Shown: piece after piece, positions 39,721 to 51,286 of the stretch
Position numbering within the stretch: position 1 is the first letter of the stretch
Layout of the letters: each line of letters starts with the position of its first letter
Source: Nocardia salmonicida NBRC 13393
Lineage (GTDB): Bacteria; Actinomycetota; Actinomycetes; Mycobacteriales; Mycobacteriaceae
Assembly: GCF_001613085.1 (NCBI RefSeq)
Contig: NZ_BDBR01000008.1
Location: forward strand, 124,001 to 188,000
DNA length: 64,000 nucleotides
Direction of reading: 5' to 3'
The notes under the pieces: model-generated
What the model saw: only the letters and a program-made list of their open reading frames with translations
Database searches by the model: none
What the model was told of the DNA's origin: nothing
Program-made: the position numbers and the translations under genes

Positions 39721-39886
39721 TGAAATACGCGGGGGCCGTCGGTGGTGCCGTGCAGGCGTAGTCGAGCGCCGCGTCGCGTACTGTGCCTGACGAGCGAAGT
39801 CGGGGAAGACGCAGTGACGCTCACCTTGGCAGTGTTGGACGCCCGTCGCGACACCGGCGACTGTGGCTCGACAGACCGGATGGAAG

Positions 39887-40435
39887 ATGACCACTTTTGC
39901 GCCGATGGCGGCCGAACTGCCGCCGAACACCGTGCTGAGCAGCGTCGCGTCCGACCTCGCCGACAATCACGTCGCGGCCCCCAAGGGTCAGGATCAGGAG
40001 AAACTGGCGGCGATCGTCGCGCAGGCGCGATCCGAGGGGATCCCGCTCAGCGTCGTCATCGTTCCCGGTAATCCCGGCCACGACTCGAGCCTACGTGATC
40101 TGGCCACCGAGGTCGGCGAGAGCACGCACGGCACCGTCGCGGTATTCAGTGACGACTGGCTCGGCACCTACAGCGACACCATCAGCCGGGTCCGGCTCGA
40201 GTGGGCCGAGGACTCGGCCAAGTACAAGGGCAACCATCCCGAAGAGGCCGTGCAGGCCTTCGTCGACCGGCTCGAGCAGCCAGAGGGCGTCTCCTGGGGC
40301 GCCATCACCGCGGTGATGATCAGCCTCGTGGTGCTGGTGATCGCCGGGCTGTACCTGGTGAAGGTCCGCCGTGGTCCCGATGTGGACGCTACGGCCGTCG
40401 TGTCACCACGCGTCGACGCGAGTTCCACCAACTAA
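39887..40435 (+). CDS. Single-pass membrane protein, Rv1476-like
   Basis: 182 residues. The first 130 form a soluble domain with a TPM-like feel (LSVVIVPGNPGHDSSLRDLATEVGESTHGTVAVFSDDWLGTYSDTISRVRLE), then one helix near residues 143-163 (ITAVMISLVVLVIAGLYLV) and a short basic tail. The orientation puts the domain outside if the helix is a C-terminal anchor. Function is unknown. It is always beside ripA in this block, which suggests a role linked to cell-wall hydrolysis. The start at 39887 is preferred over 39863. Confidence 0.75.
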   Translation: MTTFAPMAAELPPNTVLSSVASDLADNHVAAPKGQDQEKLAAIVAQARSEGIPLSVVIVPGNPGHDSSLRDLATEVGESTHGTVAVFSDDWLGTYSDTISRVRLEWAEDSAKYKGNHPEEAVQAFVDRLEQPEGVSWGAITAVMISLVVLVIAGLYLVKVRRGPDVDATAVVSPRVDASSTN

Positions 40436-40700
40436 CTGGTTTCACTCCAGCCACATTTCCAGACCAGCGGTCTGTTTTCTGGGGTAGAAAACTGTCCCGC
40501 GTCGCGCAAATTCCGAGCAATCGATGAATTGTTGCCGCGCGCCACTGTGACGGATGTTTCCTTTGGGAACCATGTGTCGTACGGTTGCGATGAACGTGAT
40601 CGTGAATGCAGTGGTACAGGGGGCATTGGTCGACTCTTGTGGTCGGTGTTTCGGCTGATGCGCCGGTGGCGTATGTCGAGTCGAGATGCTCGGAGGTACC
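40436..40700. other. 265-bp upstream region of the rip gene
   Basis: Lower GC than its surroundings. I checked for the ydaO/c-di-AMP riboswitch that precedes some actinobacterial NlpC/P60 genes and saw none of its core motifs. No clear promoter hexamers or hairpins stand out. Confidence 0.3.
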
Positions 40701-42125
40701 GTGCGGAGTGCGGGCAGGCGGGACGAACCAGGTCTATTACGAATAGCGATCGGTTTGCTGGCGGTGGTGGCAGTGCTGCTCGCCGCGGGACCGGTCGCTG
40801 CTGTACCACCCCCTCCACCTAATCCGTCCGACGGTGAGATCGCCGGCGCGGGCGCCCAGGTCGACGCGCGGGTCAGCGAGATCGGCGTGCTGATCAATCG
40901 CGTCGCCGCGGCCGATCAGCAGTTGCGCGAACTCGACGACCAACTCGCGGGCAAACGCGAAGCGGTCAACCAGGCGCTCGTCGACCTGCAGACCGCACGC
41001 GACGCCGCCGACGCGGCCGCGGCCGCCGTCTCCGACAGCCAGACCCAACTGGCCGACGCGGGCGTGAAAGTCGGTGTGGCACGCCAGGGTTTCGATCAGG
41101 TCGCCACCCAGGCCTACGTGCGTCCCGCCAACAGTTCGGTCGTCACCTACCTCGCTTCCTCGACCCCCGATGCCGCGATGGACCGCGCGCAGGTGCTCGG
41201 CATGGTGTCGAAGAACCAGCGACAGGTGCTCGACGGTCTGCGCCGCGCCCAGGTCGCCCAGGCCAATCAGAATTCCGCCGCGCGCCAGGCCAAGGCCGAC
41301 GCCGATACCGCCGCGGCGGGCGCGGAACAGAAGCGCGACGCCGCCCAGCACGCGGTGAACATCGCGAAATCCGAGTTCGACACCCAGGCCGTGGCCCGCG
41401 ACACCCTGAGCCGCGACCGCAGCGCCGCCCAATCCGCCCTCGACGTAGCCCGCTCGACCGTCGCCGGGCTCCAGAGCCAACGCGAGATCTTCCTGACCTG
41501 GGACGACCAACGCGAAGCCGAGGTGATGGCCCTGCTGGCCGCGGCCAACGCCGCGGCCTCACGTGCCGCCGCCGACAAGGCCGCCCGCGACCGAGCCGCC
41601 CAGCTCAACGAGGGCCAGCGCCCGCACGCCGACCTGGAGTCGACCCCGGCCTCGCCACGCAAAACCAAGCCGCGCCCGTCCCAACCACAGGTCACCGGTT
41701 CGGCGGCGATCGAAATCGTGGTCGACCGCGCGATGTCGCAGCTCGGGGTCACCTACGCCTGGGGTGGCGGCGACGAGGACGGACCCACCCTGGGCATCCG
41801 TGACGGCGGCACCGGGGACGCCCACGGCGACTTCGAGAAGGTCGGCTTCGATTGCTCGGGCCTGATGCTCTACGCCTTCGCCGGTATCGGCGTCTCGCTG
41901 CCGCACTACAGCGGCTACCAGTACAACGCGGGCACCCGGGTAGACGTCGAGGATCGCGAACGCGGCGACATGCTGTTCTGGGGCCCCGGCGGCAGCGTGC
42001 ACGTGGCGATGTATCTGGGCAACGGCAAGATGATCGAGGCCCCTGAATCCGGGGATGTCGTGAAGATTTCCCCGGTCCGTGAAGACGGCATCATGCCGTA
42101 CGCGGTGCGCATCGTCACCGACTGA
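40701..42125 (+). CDS. ripA: NlpC/P60 peptidoglycan endopeptidase, RipA-like
   Basis: 474 residues from GTG at 40701, with GGAGG 4 nt upstream. A signal sequence lies near residues 13-35 (LLRIAIGLLAVVAVLLAAGPVAAV), then a long coiled-coil region (about 50-290, Ala/Gln/Asp-rich) that keeps such hydrolases inactive, then a basic linker and the NlpC/P60 domain. The catalytic Cys is in FDCSGLMLYAF and the His in GSVHVAMYLG. It cuts the D-Glu to meso-DAP stem bond during daughter-cell separation. Only one Rip gene is present where M. tuberculosis has ripA and ripB. Confidence 0.9.
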   Translation: MRSAGRRDEPGLLRIAIGLLAVVAVLLAAGPVAAVPPPPPNPSDGEIAGAGAQVDARVSEIGVLINRVAAADQQLRELDDQLAGKREAVNQALVDLQTARDAADAAAAAVSDSQTQLADAGVKVGVARQGFDQVATQAYVRPANSSVVTYLASSTPDAAMDRAQVLGMVSKNQRQVLDGLRRAQVAQANQNSAARQAKADADTAAAGAEQKRDAAQHAVNIAKSEFDTQAVARDTLSRDRSAAQSALDVARSTVAGLQSQREIFLTWDDQREAEVMALLAAANAAASRAAADKAARDRAAQLNEGQRPHADLESTPASPRKTKPRPSQPQVTGSAAIEIVVDRAMSQLGVTYAWGGGDEDGPTLGIRDGGTGDAHGDFEKVGFDCSGLMLYAFAGIGVSLPHYSGYQYNAGTRVDVEDRERGDMLFWGPGGSVHVAMYLGNGKMIEAPESGDVVKISPVREDGIMPYAVRIVTD

Positions 42126-42152
42126 GTGCGTATCGTCGCTGGTAGGGGCGAA

Positions 42153-42178
42153 ATCGGTGCGGCGTGCGCCACACCGAT
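42153..42178 (+). terminator. Hairpin downstream of ripA
   Basis: ATCGGTG/CACCGAT stem continued, after one mismatch, by GGC/GCC around a GTGC loop, 27 nt after the ripA stop. Confidence 0.45.
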
Positions 42179-42307
42179 CGCCGCGCGTGAGTGCCGTCAC
42201 GAGGATGACGAATCCCCGTCTAGTACTGGCCGGTTGCGGCGCACCGGGCGATTCAATGGAATAGTTGGTGCCGCACGCACAGGACCAAAGCGAAAGCGGG
42301 GATGTTG

Positions 42308-43462
42308 GTGACTTCGACGGAAGGTGTGAGCGGGCCGAAGCTGGCGAAGGACGCCGGTACGGCCACGCCGAGCACCCTGGAGCGTGACGTCCAGACTCTC
42401 GAGAAGGCGATCTACGAGGTCAAGCGGGTTATCGTCGGGCAGGATCGGCTCGTCGAGAGTTTGCTAGTCGCCGTTCTGGCACGCGGACACGTGCTTCTCG
42501 AAGGTGTGCCGGGCGTCGCGAAAACTCTTGCGGTGGAAACCTTCGCGAAGGTCATCGGCGGTTCGTTCTCCCGGGTGCAGTTCACCCCGGACCTCGTGCC
42601 CACCGACCTGATCGGCACCCGCATCTACCGGCAGGGCCGCGAAGAATTCGACACCGAGCTCGGCCCGGTCGTCGCGAACTTCGTGCTCGCCGACGAGATC
42701 AACCGCGCACCGGCCAAGGTGCAGTCGGCACTGCTCGAGGTGATGGCCGAGCGCAAGCTGTCGATCGGCGGCAAGACCTACCCGATGCCCGATCCGTTCC
42801 TGGTCATGGCGACCCAGAACCCGATCGAGAGCGAAGGCGTGTACCCGCTGCCCGAGGCGCAGCGCGACCGCTTCCTGTTCAAGGTCGTCGTGGACTACCC
42901 CTCGGTCGAGGAAGAGCGCGAGATCATCTACCGGATGGGTGTGAGCGCGCCAGAGCCGAACCAGATTCTCGACCCCGAGGACATCATCCGCCTGCAGAAG
43001 GTGGCCGCCAACGTCTTCGTCCACCACGCGCTCGTCGACTACGTGGTCCGCGTGATCACCGCGACCCGCACGCCCGCCGACTTCGGCATGGACGATGTGG
43101 CGAGCTGGATCTCCTACGGCGCTTCCCCGCGCGCGAGCCTCGGCATCATCGCCGCGGCCCGCTCGGTCGCACTGATCCGTGGCCGTGACTACGTGGTGCC
43201 CCAGGACGTCGTCGAGGTGATCCCGGACGTGCTGCGGCACCGTCTGGTGCTGTCGTACGACGCGCTGGCCGACGAGGTTTCGCCCGAGGACGTCATCAAG
43301 CGCGTGCTGCAGACCGTCGGCCTGCCGCAGGTCGCCCCGCAGGCCAACGGTCAGGCCGCACCGCAGCAGCCGCCGGTGCCCCAGCCGCCCCAGCAGCAGC
43401 CTGTGCCGCAGGCGGTGAACGGGCAGCAGTCCCAGCCCGCCGGCTCCGCTGCGCCCCAGTGA
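42308..43462 (+). CDS. moxR: MoxR-type AAA+ ATPase
   Basis: 384 residues from GTG at 42308 (GGGG lies 6 nt upstream; ATG at 42302 is the alternative). Walker A is GVPGVAKT, Walker B is FVLADEIN (VLADEINRAP), and sensor and arginine-finger regions follow (MATQNPIESEGVYPLPEAQRDRF). The last 45 residues are a Gln/Pro tail. MoxR ATPases act as chaperones, usually with DUF58 and VWA partners, exactly the next two genes here. Overlap with the DUF58 gene by 4 nt shows translational coupling. Counterpart of Rv1479. Confidence 0.92.
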   Translation: MTSTEGVSGPKLAKDAGTATPSTLERDVQTLEKAIYEVKRVIVGQDRLVESLLVAVLARGHVLLEGVPGVAKTLAVETFAKVIGGSFSRVQFTPDLVPTDLIGTRIYRQGREEFDTELGPVVANFVLADEINRAPAKVQSALLEVMAERKLSIGGKTYPMPDPFLVMATQNPIESEGVYPLPEAQRDRFLFKVVVDYPSVEEEREIIYRMGVSAPEPNQILDPEDIIRLQKVAANVFVHHALVDYVVRVITATRTPADFGMDDVASWISYGASPRASLGIIAAARSVALIRGRDYVVPQDVVEVIPDVLRHRLVLSYDALADEVSPEDVIKRVLQTVGLPQVAPQANGQAAPQQPPVPQPPQQQPVPQAVNGQQSQPAGSAAPQ

Positions 43463-44438
43463 GTGCGCCGGAACCCGTTGTCCGCGTGCCCGTGCCGTCT
43501 CACGCTCCGCCGTCGTTTCGTGCCGGTGAACTGACCGACCCGAAGCTGTCCGCCGCGCTCAAGACCCTCGAGTTGACCGTGCGGCGCCGCCTCGACGGCG
43601 TGCTGCACGGTGATCACCAGGGGCTGATCCCCGGTCCGGGTTCGGAACCGGGGGAGGCGCGGCTGTACCAGCCGGGTGACGATGTGCGACAGATGGATTG
43701 GTCGGTCACCGCCCGCACCACCCATCCGCACGTGCGGCAGATGATCGCCGACCGCGAGCTGGAGACCTGGCTCGTCGTCGACCTGTCGTCGAGCCTGGAC
43801 TTCGGTACCGGGCGGGTGCACAAGCGCGATCTCGCGATCGCGGCGGCCGCGGCGATCACCCATCTCACGTCGGGCGGCGGCAACCGGATCGGCGCCGTCG
43901 TGGCGACCGGTCAGGACCTGGTTCGCATCCCCGCACGCAGCGGACGTATGCACGCCCAGACCCTGTTGCGCGGCATCGCGACCACCCCGCACGCCCGCGA
44001 CGGCGTGCGCGGTGATCTCAAAACCGGGATCGAGTCGCTGCGCCGTCCGCAACGCAAACGCGGTCTGGCCGTGGTGATCAGCGATTTCCTCGGTGACGTC
44101 GACTGGCAGCGCTCCCTGCGCGCGATCTCCGCCCGCCACGACCTGCTCGCCGTGGAAGTGCTCGACCCCTTGGATGTCGCGCTGCCCGACGGTGGCGACG
44201 TGGTGCTGCACGATCCCGAATCGGGCCGCACCCGCGAGTTCAGCGTCACTCCCACGCTGCGCGCCGATTTCGCGGCCGCGGCTCGGGCCCAGCGTGAGCA
44301 GGTGGCCCAAGCGCTGCGCAGCTGCGGCGCGCCGGTGCTCACCCTGCAGACCGATCGGGACTGGATCGCCGACGTGGTCCGGTTCGTGTCCACCCGGCGC
44401 CACAGCCTCGGCGCCCCGAGCGGGCGGGTGCCTCGCCA

Positions 44439-44442
<4 letters not shown>
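43459..44442 (+). CDS. DUF58 protein of the MoxR cluster
   Basis: 327 residues with a GTGA overlap start. The core DUF58 block is GLIPGPGSEPGEARLYQPGDDVRQMDWSVTART, followed by a VWA-like fold with DLSSSLDFGTG. No membrane segments. With MoxR and the VWA protein it forms a likely complex for assembly or activation of envelope or metal enzymes. Counterpart of Rv1480. Confidence 0.9.
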
Positions 44443-46355
<1,913 letters not shown>

Positions 46356-46425
46356 CTAACAGACCGCACCGCGCCACCGACAAGGTGGCAGCAAACCACA
46401 CTGATTTCAGGAGAACCGAAAACTC

Positions 46426-47262
46426 ATGGGCGGACTGCTCGAAGGCAAGACCATCCTGGTCACCGGCATCATCACCGACTCGTCGATCGCGTTCCACGCG
46501 GCCGCGATCGCGCAGGAGCAGGGCGCGAGGGTGATCATCACCGGTATTCCCGACCGCCTGCGGCTCATCGACCGCATCGCCAAGCGGCTGCCGCAGGAAG
46601 TGCCGCCTGCCATCGGCCTCGACGTGACCAACGAAGAGGATTTGGCCGCCCTCACCGAGAAGCTGCGTGAGATCGCGCCCGAGGGCGTCGACGGCGTGCT
46701 GCACTCGATCGCGTTCGCGCCCCGTTCGATCATGGGCCCCGGCGCGCTGCCGTTCCTCGAGGGCCCCGGCCCCGACGTCTCCAAGTCGTTCGAGATCTCG
46801 GCCTGGAGCTACGCCTCGCTGGCTCGCGCCGTGCTCCCCGTCATGAACGAGGGTGGCTCGATCGTCGGTATGGACTTCGATCCGCGCGTGGCCATGCCGT
46901 ACTACAACTGGATGGGCGTGTCCAAGGCCGCGCTCGAGTCGGTGAACCGCTACGTGGCGCGCGAGGTGGGTGCCGCCAAGAAGATTCGTTCGAACCTGAT
47001 CGCCGCGGGTCCGATCAAGACCCTCGCCGCCAAGGCCATCGCGGGTACCGCCACCGACGATGCCAAGCAGCTCGTCCAGCTCGACGAGTACTGGGACGGC
47101 GCGTCGCCGATCGGCTGGGACGGCAACGACCCGCGCGCGGTCGGCAAGTCGATCGTGGCGCTGCTCTCGGACTGGCTGCCCGCCACCACCGGCTCGATCA
47201 TCTACGTCGACGGCGGCGCCAGCCACAACATGTGGTTCCCGGAGAACATGTCGCTGAGCTGA
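46426..47262 (+). CDS. inhA: Enoyl-ACP reductase InhA
   Basis: 278 residues, CAGGAGAA upstream of ATG. The NADH loop [10 protein letters not shown] has Ile16 and Ile21, HSIAF has Ser94, and the catalytic Tyr/Lys are Tyr160 and Lys167 in [18 protein letters not shown] gives Phe151. All are positions altered in, or contacted by, isoniazid-NAD in M. tuberculosis, and here they are the sensitive-type residues. A tail ([13 protein letters not shown]) is slightly longer than in M. tuberculosis. It reduces enoyl-ACP in FAS-II. Its stop overlaps the hemH start. Counterpart of Rv1484. Confidence 0.93.
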   Translation: MGGLLEGKTILVTGIITDSSIAFHAAAIAQEQGARVIITGIPDRLRLIDRIAKRLPQEVPPAIGLDVTNEEDLAALTEKLREIAPEGVDGVLHSIAFAPRSIMGPGALPFLEGPGPDVSKSFEISAWSYASLARAVLPVMNEGGSIVGMDFDPRVAMPYYNWMGVSKAALESVNRYVAREVGAAKKIRSNLIAAGPIKTLAAKAIAGTATDDAKQLVQLDEYWDGASPIGWDGNDPRAVGKSIVALLSDWLPATTGSIIYVDGGASHNMWFPENMSLS

Positions 47263-48311
47263 TGCCGGACGCCCTGCTGCTGCTGTCCTTCGGTGGCCCC
47301 GAAGGTCCCGAGGACGTGATCCCCTTCCTGGAGAACGTCACTCGGGGCCGCGGGGTGCCTCCGGAACGCCTCGCCGAGGTCGCGCAGCACTACCTGCATT
47401 TCGGTGGGATCTCGCCGATCAACGCGTTGAATCGGCAGATCATCACCGCGCTGGAGGCCGACCTCGCCGATGCCGGGCTGGATCTGCCGGTCTACTTCGG
47501 CAATCGCAACTGGCATCCCATGGTCGAGGACACCGTCGCGCGGATGACCGCCGACGGCGTGCGCTCGGCGCTGGTTCTCACCACCTCCGCGTGGGGTGGG
47601 TATTCCGGTTGCCGCCAGTACGACGAGGACATCACCCGGGCCCGCGCGGCCGTCGGTGCCGGTGCCCCGGAGCTGGTGAAACTGCGCCAGTACTTCGACC
47701 ACCCGCTGCTGATCGAGTCCTTCGCCGACGCGATCACCGCTGCGGTGCAACAGATTCCGGCCGATCGCCGTAGCGGCGCGCGCCTGGTTTTCACCGCGCA
47801 CTCCATTCCCGTCTCCGCCGACGCCACGGCGGGCCCGCCTGCCGACGGTGGCCGCCTCTACAGCAGGCAGGTCGCCGAAGCCGCCCGATTGTGCGCCGCG
47901 GCAACCGGTTTCGCCGAGTACGACGTGGTATGGCAATCGCGTTCGGGCCCACCGCAGGTGCCGTGGCTCGAACCCGACATCGTCGACCACCTGGATGCGC
48001 TGCACGGCAAGGGCATCGACGCGGTGGTGGTGTGCCCGGTCGGTTTCGTCTCCGATCACCTCGAGGTGATCTGGGATCTCGACAACGAAGCGTCGGCCAG
48101 GGCCGACGAACTCGGGATGGCCTTCGCCCGCGCGGGGACTCCCGGCACCGACCCGCGGTTCTCCCGGATGATCGTCGAACTGATCGCCGAACGGGTGAGC
48201 GGCGGTCCGGTGCGTGAACTCGGCGAAGTCCCGGGTTACGGCTGCACCGTCGACGGTGCCCTGTGCGCGCCCGGTTGCTGCGAACTGCCCGCGCGCCCGG
48301 CTCGTCGCTGA
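47262..48311 (+). CDS. hemH: Ferrochelatase (coproporphyrin type, 2Fe-2S)
   Basis: 349 residues, ATG overlapping the inhA stop by 1 nt. N-terminus [35 protein letters not shown] is the family start. It carries cysteines for a [2Fe-2S] cluster: SGCRQYDED in the middle and [14 protein letters not shown] near the end. In actinobacteria this enzyme (CpfC) inserts iron into coproporphyrin III. The order fabG1-inhA-hemH matches Rv1483-Rv1485. Confidence 0.92.
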   Translation: MPDALLLLSFGGPEGPEDVIPFLENVTRGRGVPPERLAEVAQHYLHFGGISPINALNRQIITALEADLADAGLDLPVYFGNRNWHPMVEDTVARMTADGVRSALVLTTSAWGGYSGCRQYDEDITRARAAVGAGAPELVKLRQYFDHPLLIESFADAITAAVQQIPADRRSGARLVFTAHSIPVSADATAGPPADGGRLYSRQVAEAARLCAAATGFAEYDVVWQSRSGPPQVPWLEPDIVDHLDALHGKGIDAVVVCPVGFVSDHLEVIWDLDNEASARADELGMAFARAGTPGTDPRFSRMIVELIAERVSGGPVRELGEVPGYGCTVDGALCAPGCCELPARPARR

Positions 48312-48397
48312 ACACAACCGGATAACCATTCACCGGTAGCCCCCGGTTCGAGGAGTAGCCTTTTCACAGTTGCGCTCGACTGATCGGAGGATTTCCG

Positions 48398-48793
48398 ATG
48401 ATTTCGATACCGCCGCGCCGCGCAGCCGGGCTCGCCCTGGTGCTGACCGCCGCCGCGCTCGGCCTGACCGGGTGTGGCAACGACTCCGGCTATCAGACCC
48501 AGCCCCCACAGCCCACCGAACCCACGATTTCGCAGGCCTCGGTGCAGGATCTCTGCGGCATTCTCGATGGACAGAAGGGCACGTGGAAGGCGCTGGGCCC
48601 GCCGGTCGCACGGGTGGCGTTCACCGGCGCGGTGAGGTTGTGGACAGTGAACGACACCGTGGCCAATGCCGCCATCGCCTACAACCGCCGCATCGTCGAC
48701 ACCGTCACCATCCGCACCTGTCCGCAGGTGCGCGACGCCACGCTGAAGTCGCTCGATGTCCCTGATCTGAAGGTCGCCCTCGGCGGATTCTGA
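48398..48793 (+). CDS. Small secreted lipoprotein, unknown function
   Basis: 131 residues. The lipobox is LTGC (ALGLTGC), so the mature protein is lipid-anchored; a Gln/Pro linker follows. The domain has two further Cys (DLCGIL and RTCPQVR), likely a disulfide. I do not recognise a family. It stands alone between hemH and the next gene. Confidence 0.7.
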   Translation: MISIPPRRAAGLALVLTAAALGLTGCGNDSGYQTQPPQPTEPTISQASVQDLCGILDGQKGTWKALGPPVARVAFTGAVRLWTVNDTVANAAIAYNRRIVDTVTIRTCPQVRDATLKSLDVPDLKVALGGF

Positions 48794-48883
48794 ACTGGCA
48801 CTTCCCACTTCGCGTCGGCTCTGCGTTAGCATCGCCCGCAGACCTTCGCCCGGAGGTCTGCGTGACGCTACGGGGAGGGTCCG

Positions 48884-49381
48884 ATGAACTATGCCGAGAT
48901 AACGGTGACCGCACTATCTCGGGGAGGTGGCCTTCTCGCAGGCGATCGCGTCCTCGTGGGCGATGCGGAGGCGGTGCTGGCCCGTCGTGGGGGCGGTAGC
49001 AGCGTGAGCGTCGGGGGCGGTGGGGTTCCGGAGTGGGTCTGGTATCTCATCATCGCCGCGATCGTGCTCATCGTGTTGGTCGTGGTGATCCGCGCGTTCA
49101 GTGGTTCCTCGAATCAGGCTGCGCCACAACAGATGCCGCCACCGCAGCAGATGGCGCCCCAGCCGCATCCGGCCCAGTATCAGCAGCCCTACCCGCAGCA
49201 GCACCCGTCCGGGCCCGGCTACCCGCAGGCCCAGTACCCGCCGCATTATCCGCAGGGTCACTACCCCCAGCTGTATCCGCAACAGCAGCCGATGCCGTAC
49301 CCACAGCAGCAGGCGTACCCGTACCCCCAGCAGATGCCGTACCCACAGCAGCCGCAGTACCAGCAGCCGTACCGTCGCTGA
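48884..49381 (+). CDS. Membrane protein with Pro/Gln/Tyr-rich C-terminal tail
   Basis: 165 residues. A short N-terminal part with a Gly-rich turn is followed by one helix near residues 49-69 (EWVWYLIIAAIVLIVLVVVIRAF), then about 90 residues of PQ, YPQQ and QPYPQ repeats. The tail is disordered. Function is unknown. The Gly/Ser loop before the helix (RRGGGSSVSVGGGG) is also low complexity. Confidence 0.65.
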   Translation: MNYAEITVTALSRGGGLLAGDRVLVGDAEAVLARRGGGSSVSVGGGGVPEWVWYLIIAAIVLIVLVVVIRAFSGSSNQAAPQQMPPPQQMAPQPHPAQYQQPYPQQHPSGPGYPQAQYPPHYPQGHYPQLYPQQQPMPYPQQQAYPYPQQMPYPQQPQYQQPYRR

Positions 49382-49390
49382 CGAATCGGG

Positions 49391-49411
49391 GTCCGGCGGG
49401 CACCGCCGGAC
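49391..49411. terminator. Hairpin between convergent genes
   Basis: GTCCGGCGG / CCGCCGGAC, 9-bp perfect stem with a GCA loop, between stops at 49381 (+) and 49431 (-). Confidence 0.6.
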
Positions 49412-49430
49412 GTCGGCGAACGCGGTAGGT

Positions 49431-50243
49431 CTAGCCGTCGCGGCGGGCGGCGGCGTGGACCGCGACGAGACGGGCCTCACGGATCGTGTTCCACAGCGGG
49501 CGCAGCAGGGATTCGTGCGCGCCGATCGCGGTGGCCGAGGTGGGCGAGGACGCCGGTTCGTGCTGGGCGACGGTGAGAATCGCGGCCACGTGATCGGCGG
49601 TATCGAGAATCCGCTTGGCGCGCAGCGGGATCGAGTCGGGATAGGCGTGACGTGAGTAGGCCGCGAGCTGAGCTTCGATCTGCTCGCGCGGATCGTCGTC
49701 GCCGTTGCCGACCGAGGTGGTGTGCAGTTGCATGAGGGCGTCGGCGGCGTCGCGGACCGATTCGCGCATCGTGTACTCGGCCTCGCCGAGCGACATGTCG
49801 TGACCCACGATGCGGGGGAGGTCGACGCCGTAGACGGTCCACTGTAGGGTTTCGTCGTCGTCCCACTGTGGGATCAGGCCGGTGCCCGGCTCGCCGGGAA
49901 CACCGAGCAGCAGGCCTTCCTCGGCGTCGATCGCGTCGGCGGCGAAGGCGGTGCCAACGGGCAGCCCGCGCACATCACCCGCCGCGGGCAGGACAAGGCG
50001 CAAGTGCGCCCCGGCCGGCGCCATCGCCTCGCGGATCACCTTGAGCAACGGCATGGCGCCGGTGCCCGCTTCGCCGCGTGAGGTCCACGGCAGATCGGTG
50101 CGTCCGCCGGTGACCGGATCGCCCGCCGCGATGGTGTGGCGCGGCGCCCAGGCGTGCAGTGCCTCCAGCACGTCGTCGGGCGCGCTGGTACCGGCCAGCC
50201 AGGAGCCGGCCCACAGCGTCAGCGTGGCACTGGGAGAGCACAT
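49431..50243 (-). CDS. Conserved hypothetical protein, Rv1486c-like
   Basis: 270 residues from the second ATG (50243), which lies 8 nt after a TATGCT -10; the first ATG (50249) lies too close to the hexamer. Mostly soluble, no signal peptide. Motifs such as WAGSWLAGTSAPDDVLEAL and RLVLPAAGDVRGLP recall the actinobacterial family in this position, whose role I do not know. Divergent from nothing; it lies downstream of the DUF3097 gene on the same strand. Confidence 0.75.
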   Translation of the reverse strand: MCSPSATLTLWAGSWLAGTSAPDDVLEALHAWAPRHTIAAGDPVTGGRTDLPWTSRGEAGTGAMPLLKVIREAMAPAGAHLRLVLPAAGDVRGLPVGTAFAADAIDAEEGLLLGVPGEPGTGLIPQWDDDETLQWTVYGVDLPRIVGHDMSLGEAEYTMRESVRDAADALMQLHTTSVGNGDDDPREQIEAQLAAYSRHAYPDSIPLRAKRILDTADHVAAILTVAQHEPASSPTSATAIGAHESLLRPLWNTIREARLVAVHAAARRDG

Positions 50244-50251
50244 AATCATCG

Positions 50252-50257
50252 AGCATA
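50252..50257 (-). promoter_or_regulatory. -10 element TATGCT for leaderless Rv1486c-like gene
   Basis: Minus-strand TATGCT ends 8 nt before the ATG at 50243. No Shine-Dalgarno. Confidence 0.45.
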
Positions 50258-50355
50258 AAGGTTCGGCGGCAATCGCGTGCGCGCACCGAGCTCGTCGATG
50301 TTGCCTACGCAGGTCGCGGTATTCGGCGCGAGGACCCGCCTGACCTGCTGTGCGT

Positions 50356-51180
50356 TCACTCGGGCTCGGTCACGAAGTCGATGAGCCGTTCGACGGCCCC
50401 GATGAGCGGGGCTTCCAGATCCCGGAACGAGTCGACCGCATCGTAGACACGGCGCCACCCCTGCTGCGGTGTTCCCCAGCCCAGGCGCGCGCAGATTCCG
50501 GTCTTCCAATCCTCGCCGCGCGGCACCGTCGGCCAGGCGTCGATGCCCAGTGCGGCGGGACGGACCGCCTGCCAGACATCGATGTACGGATGGCCGGTCA
50601 CCAGTACATGCGGTCCGAGCCCGGTGGTCAGGTGCGTCTCCTTGGAGCCGGTCACCAGGTGGTCGACCAGCACCCCCACCCGTGCGCCGGGACCCGGTTC
50701 GAATTCGGTGAGCCGGGCGCCGAGATTGTCGAGACCCTCCAGATGTTCGACGACCACGCCCTCCACCCGCAGATCGTGGCCCCACACCCGTTCCACGAGC
50801 GCCGCGTCGTGCACGCCTTCCACCCAGATCCGGCTGGTCCGCGCGACCCGCGCGCGCAGGCCGTCGACGCGGGTGGAACCCGACGACGACCGGGTGGGCT
50901 GTTTCGGCGCGGCGGCGGTGGGCTTGGTCAGCGTCACCGGTTTCCCGTCGATCAGGAAGGCCGCTTCCCGCATCGCGAACAACCGCACCGCGCCGCGCGC
51001 GTCCTCCAGCTTCACGAACTCGCCGTCGTAGCTGCGGTCGAAACCGACTACGGCACCGCAGAATCCGCTCGCCGCGTCCTCCACCACCAAGTCGCGCTCG
51101 GCCCGCACTGTCGGCACCGGCTTCTTCTTGGTCCGATCGTGTCCGGAATAGATATCGCCGTAACTGTCTCCTGCGCTCAC
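50356..51180 (-). CDS. DUF3097 family protein
   Basis: 274 residues, GTG start. Sequence blocks VVGFDRSYDGEFVKLEDARG, IWVEGVHDAALVERVWGHDLRVEGVVVEHLEGLDNL and HVLVTGHPYIDVWQAVRP recall actinobacterial DUF3097. The DAALVE and VLVDH Asp/Glu in a nucleotide-fold context are reminiscent of Toprim domains, so DNA or RNA processing is possible but unproven. It is soluble. Confidence 0.75.
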   Translation of the reverse strand: MSAGDSYGDIYSGHDRTKKKPVPTVRAERDLVVEDAASGFCGAVVGFDRSYDGEFVKLEDARGAVRLFAMREAAFLIDGKPVTLTKPTAAAPKQPTRSSSGSTRVDGLRARVARTSRIWVEGVHDAALVERVWGHDLRVEGVVVEHLEGLDNLGARLTEFEPGPGARVGVLVDHLVTGSKETHLTTGLGPHVLVTGHPYIDVWQAVRPAALGIDAWPTVPRGEDWKTGICARLGWGTPQQGWRRVYDAVDSFRDLEAPLIGAVERLIDFVTEPE

Positions 51181-51274
51181 GCCCCGAAACTACCGCGCAC
51201 GCAACGCAGTGCGCTGCACCGCCGCACCGGTCGAACCGATCGCGCGAGGCCGCCCGCAAACCGGTCATCGGGGC

Positions 51275-51280
51275 TAGGCT
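51275..51280 (+). promoter_or_regulatory. -10 element TAGGCT for leaderless nfeD
   Basis: TAGGCT ends 6 nt before the GTG start at 51287, with no Shine-Dalgarno. Confidence 0.5.
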
Positions 51281-51286
51281 GGCAGT

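Noticed and set aside
40436..40700. c-di-AMP (ydaO) riboswitch upstream of ripA
   Set aside because: None of the conserved core segments of that riboswitch could be found in the region.
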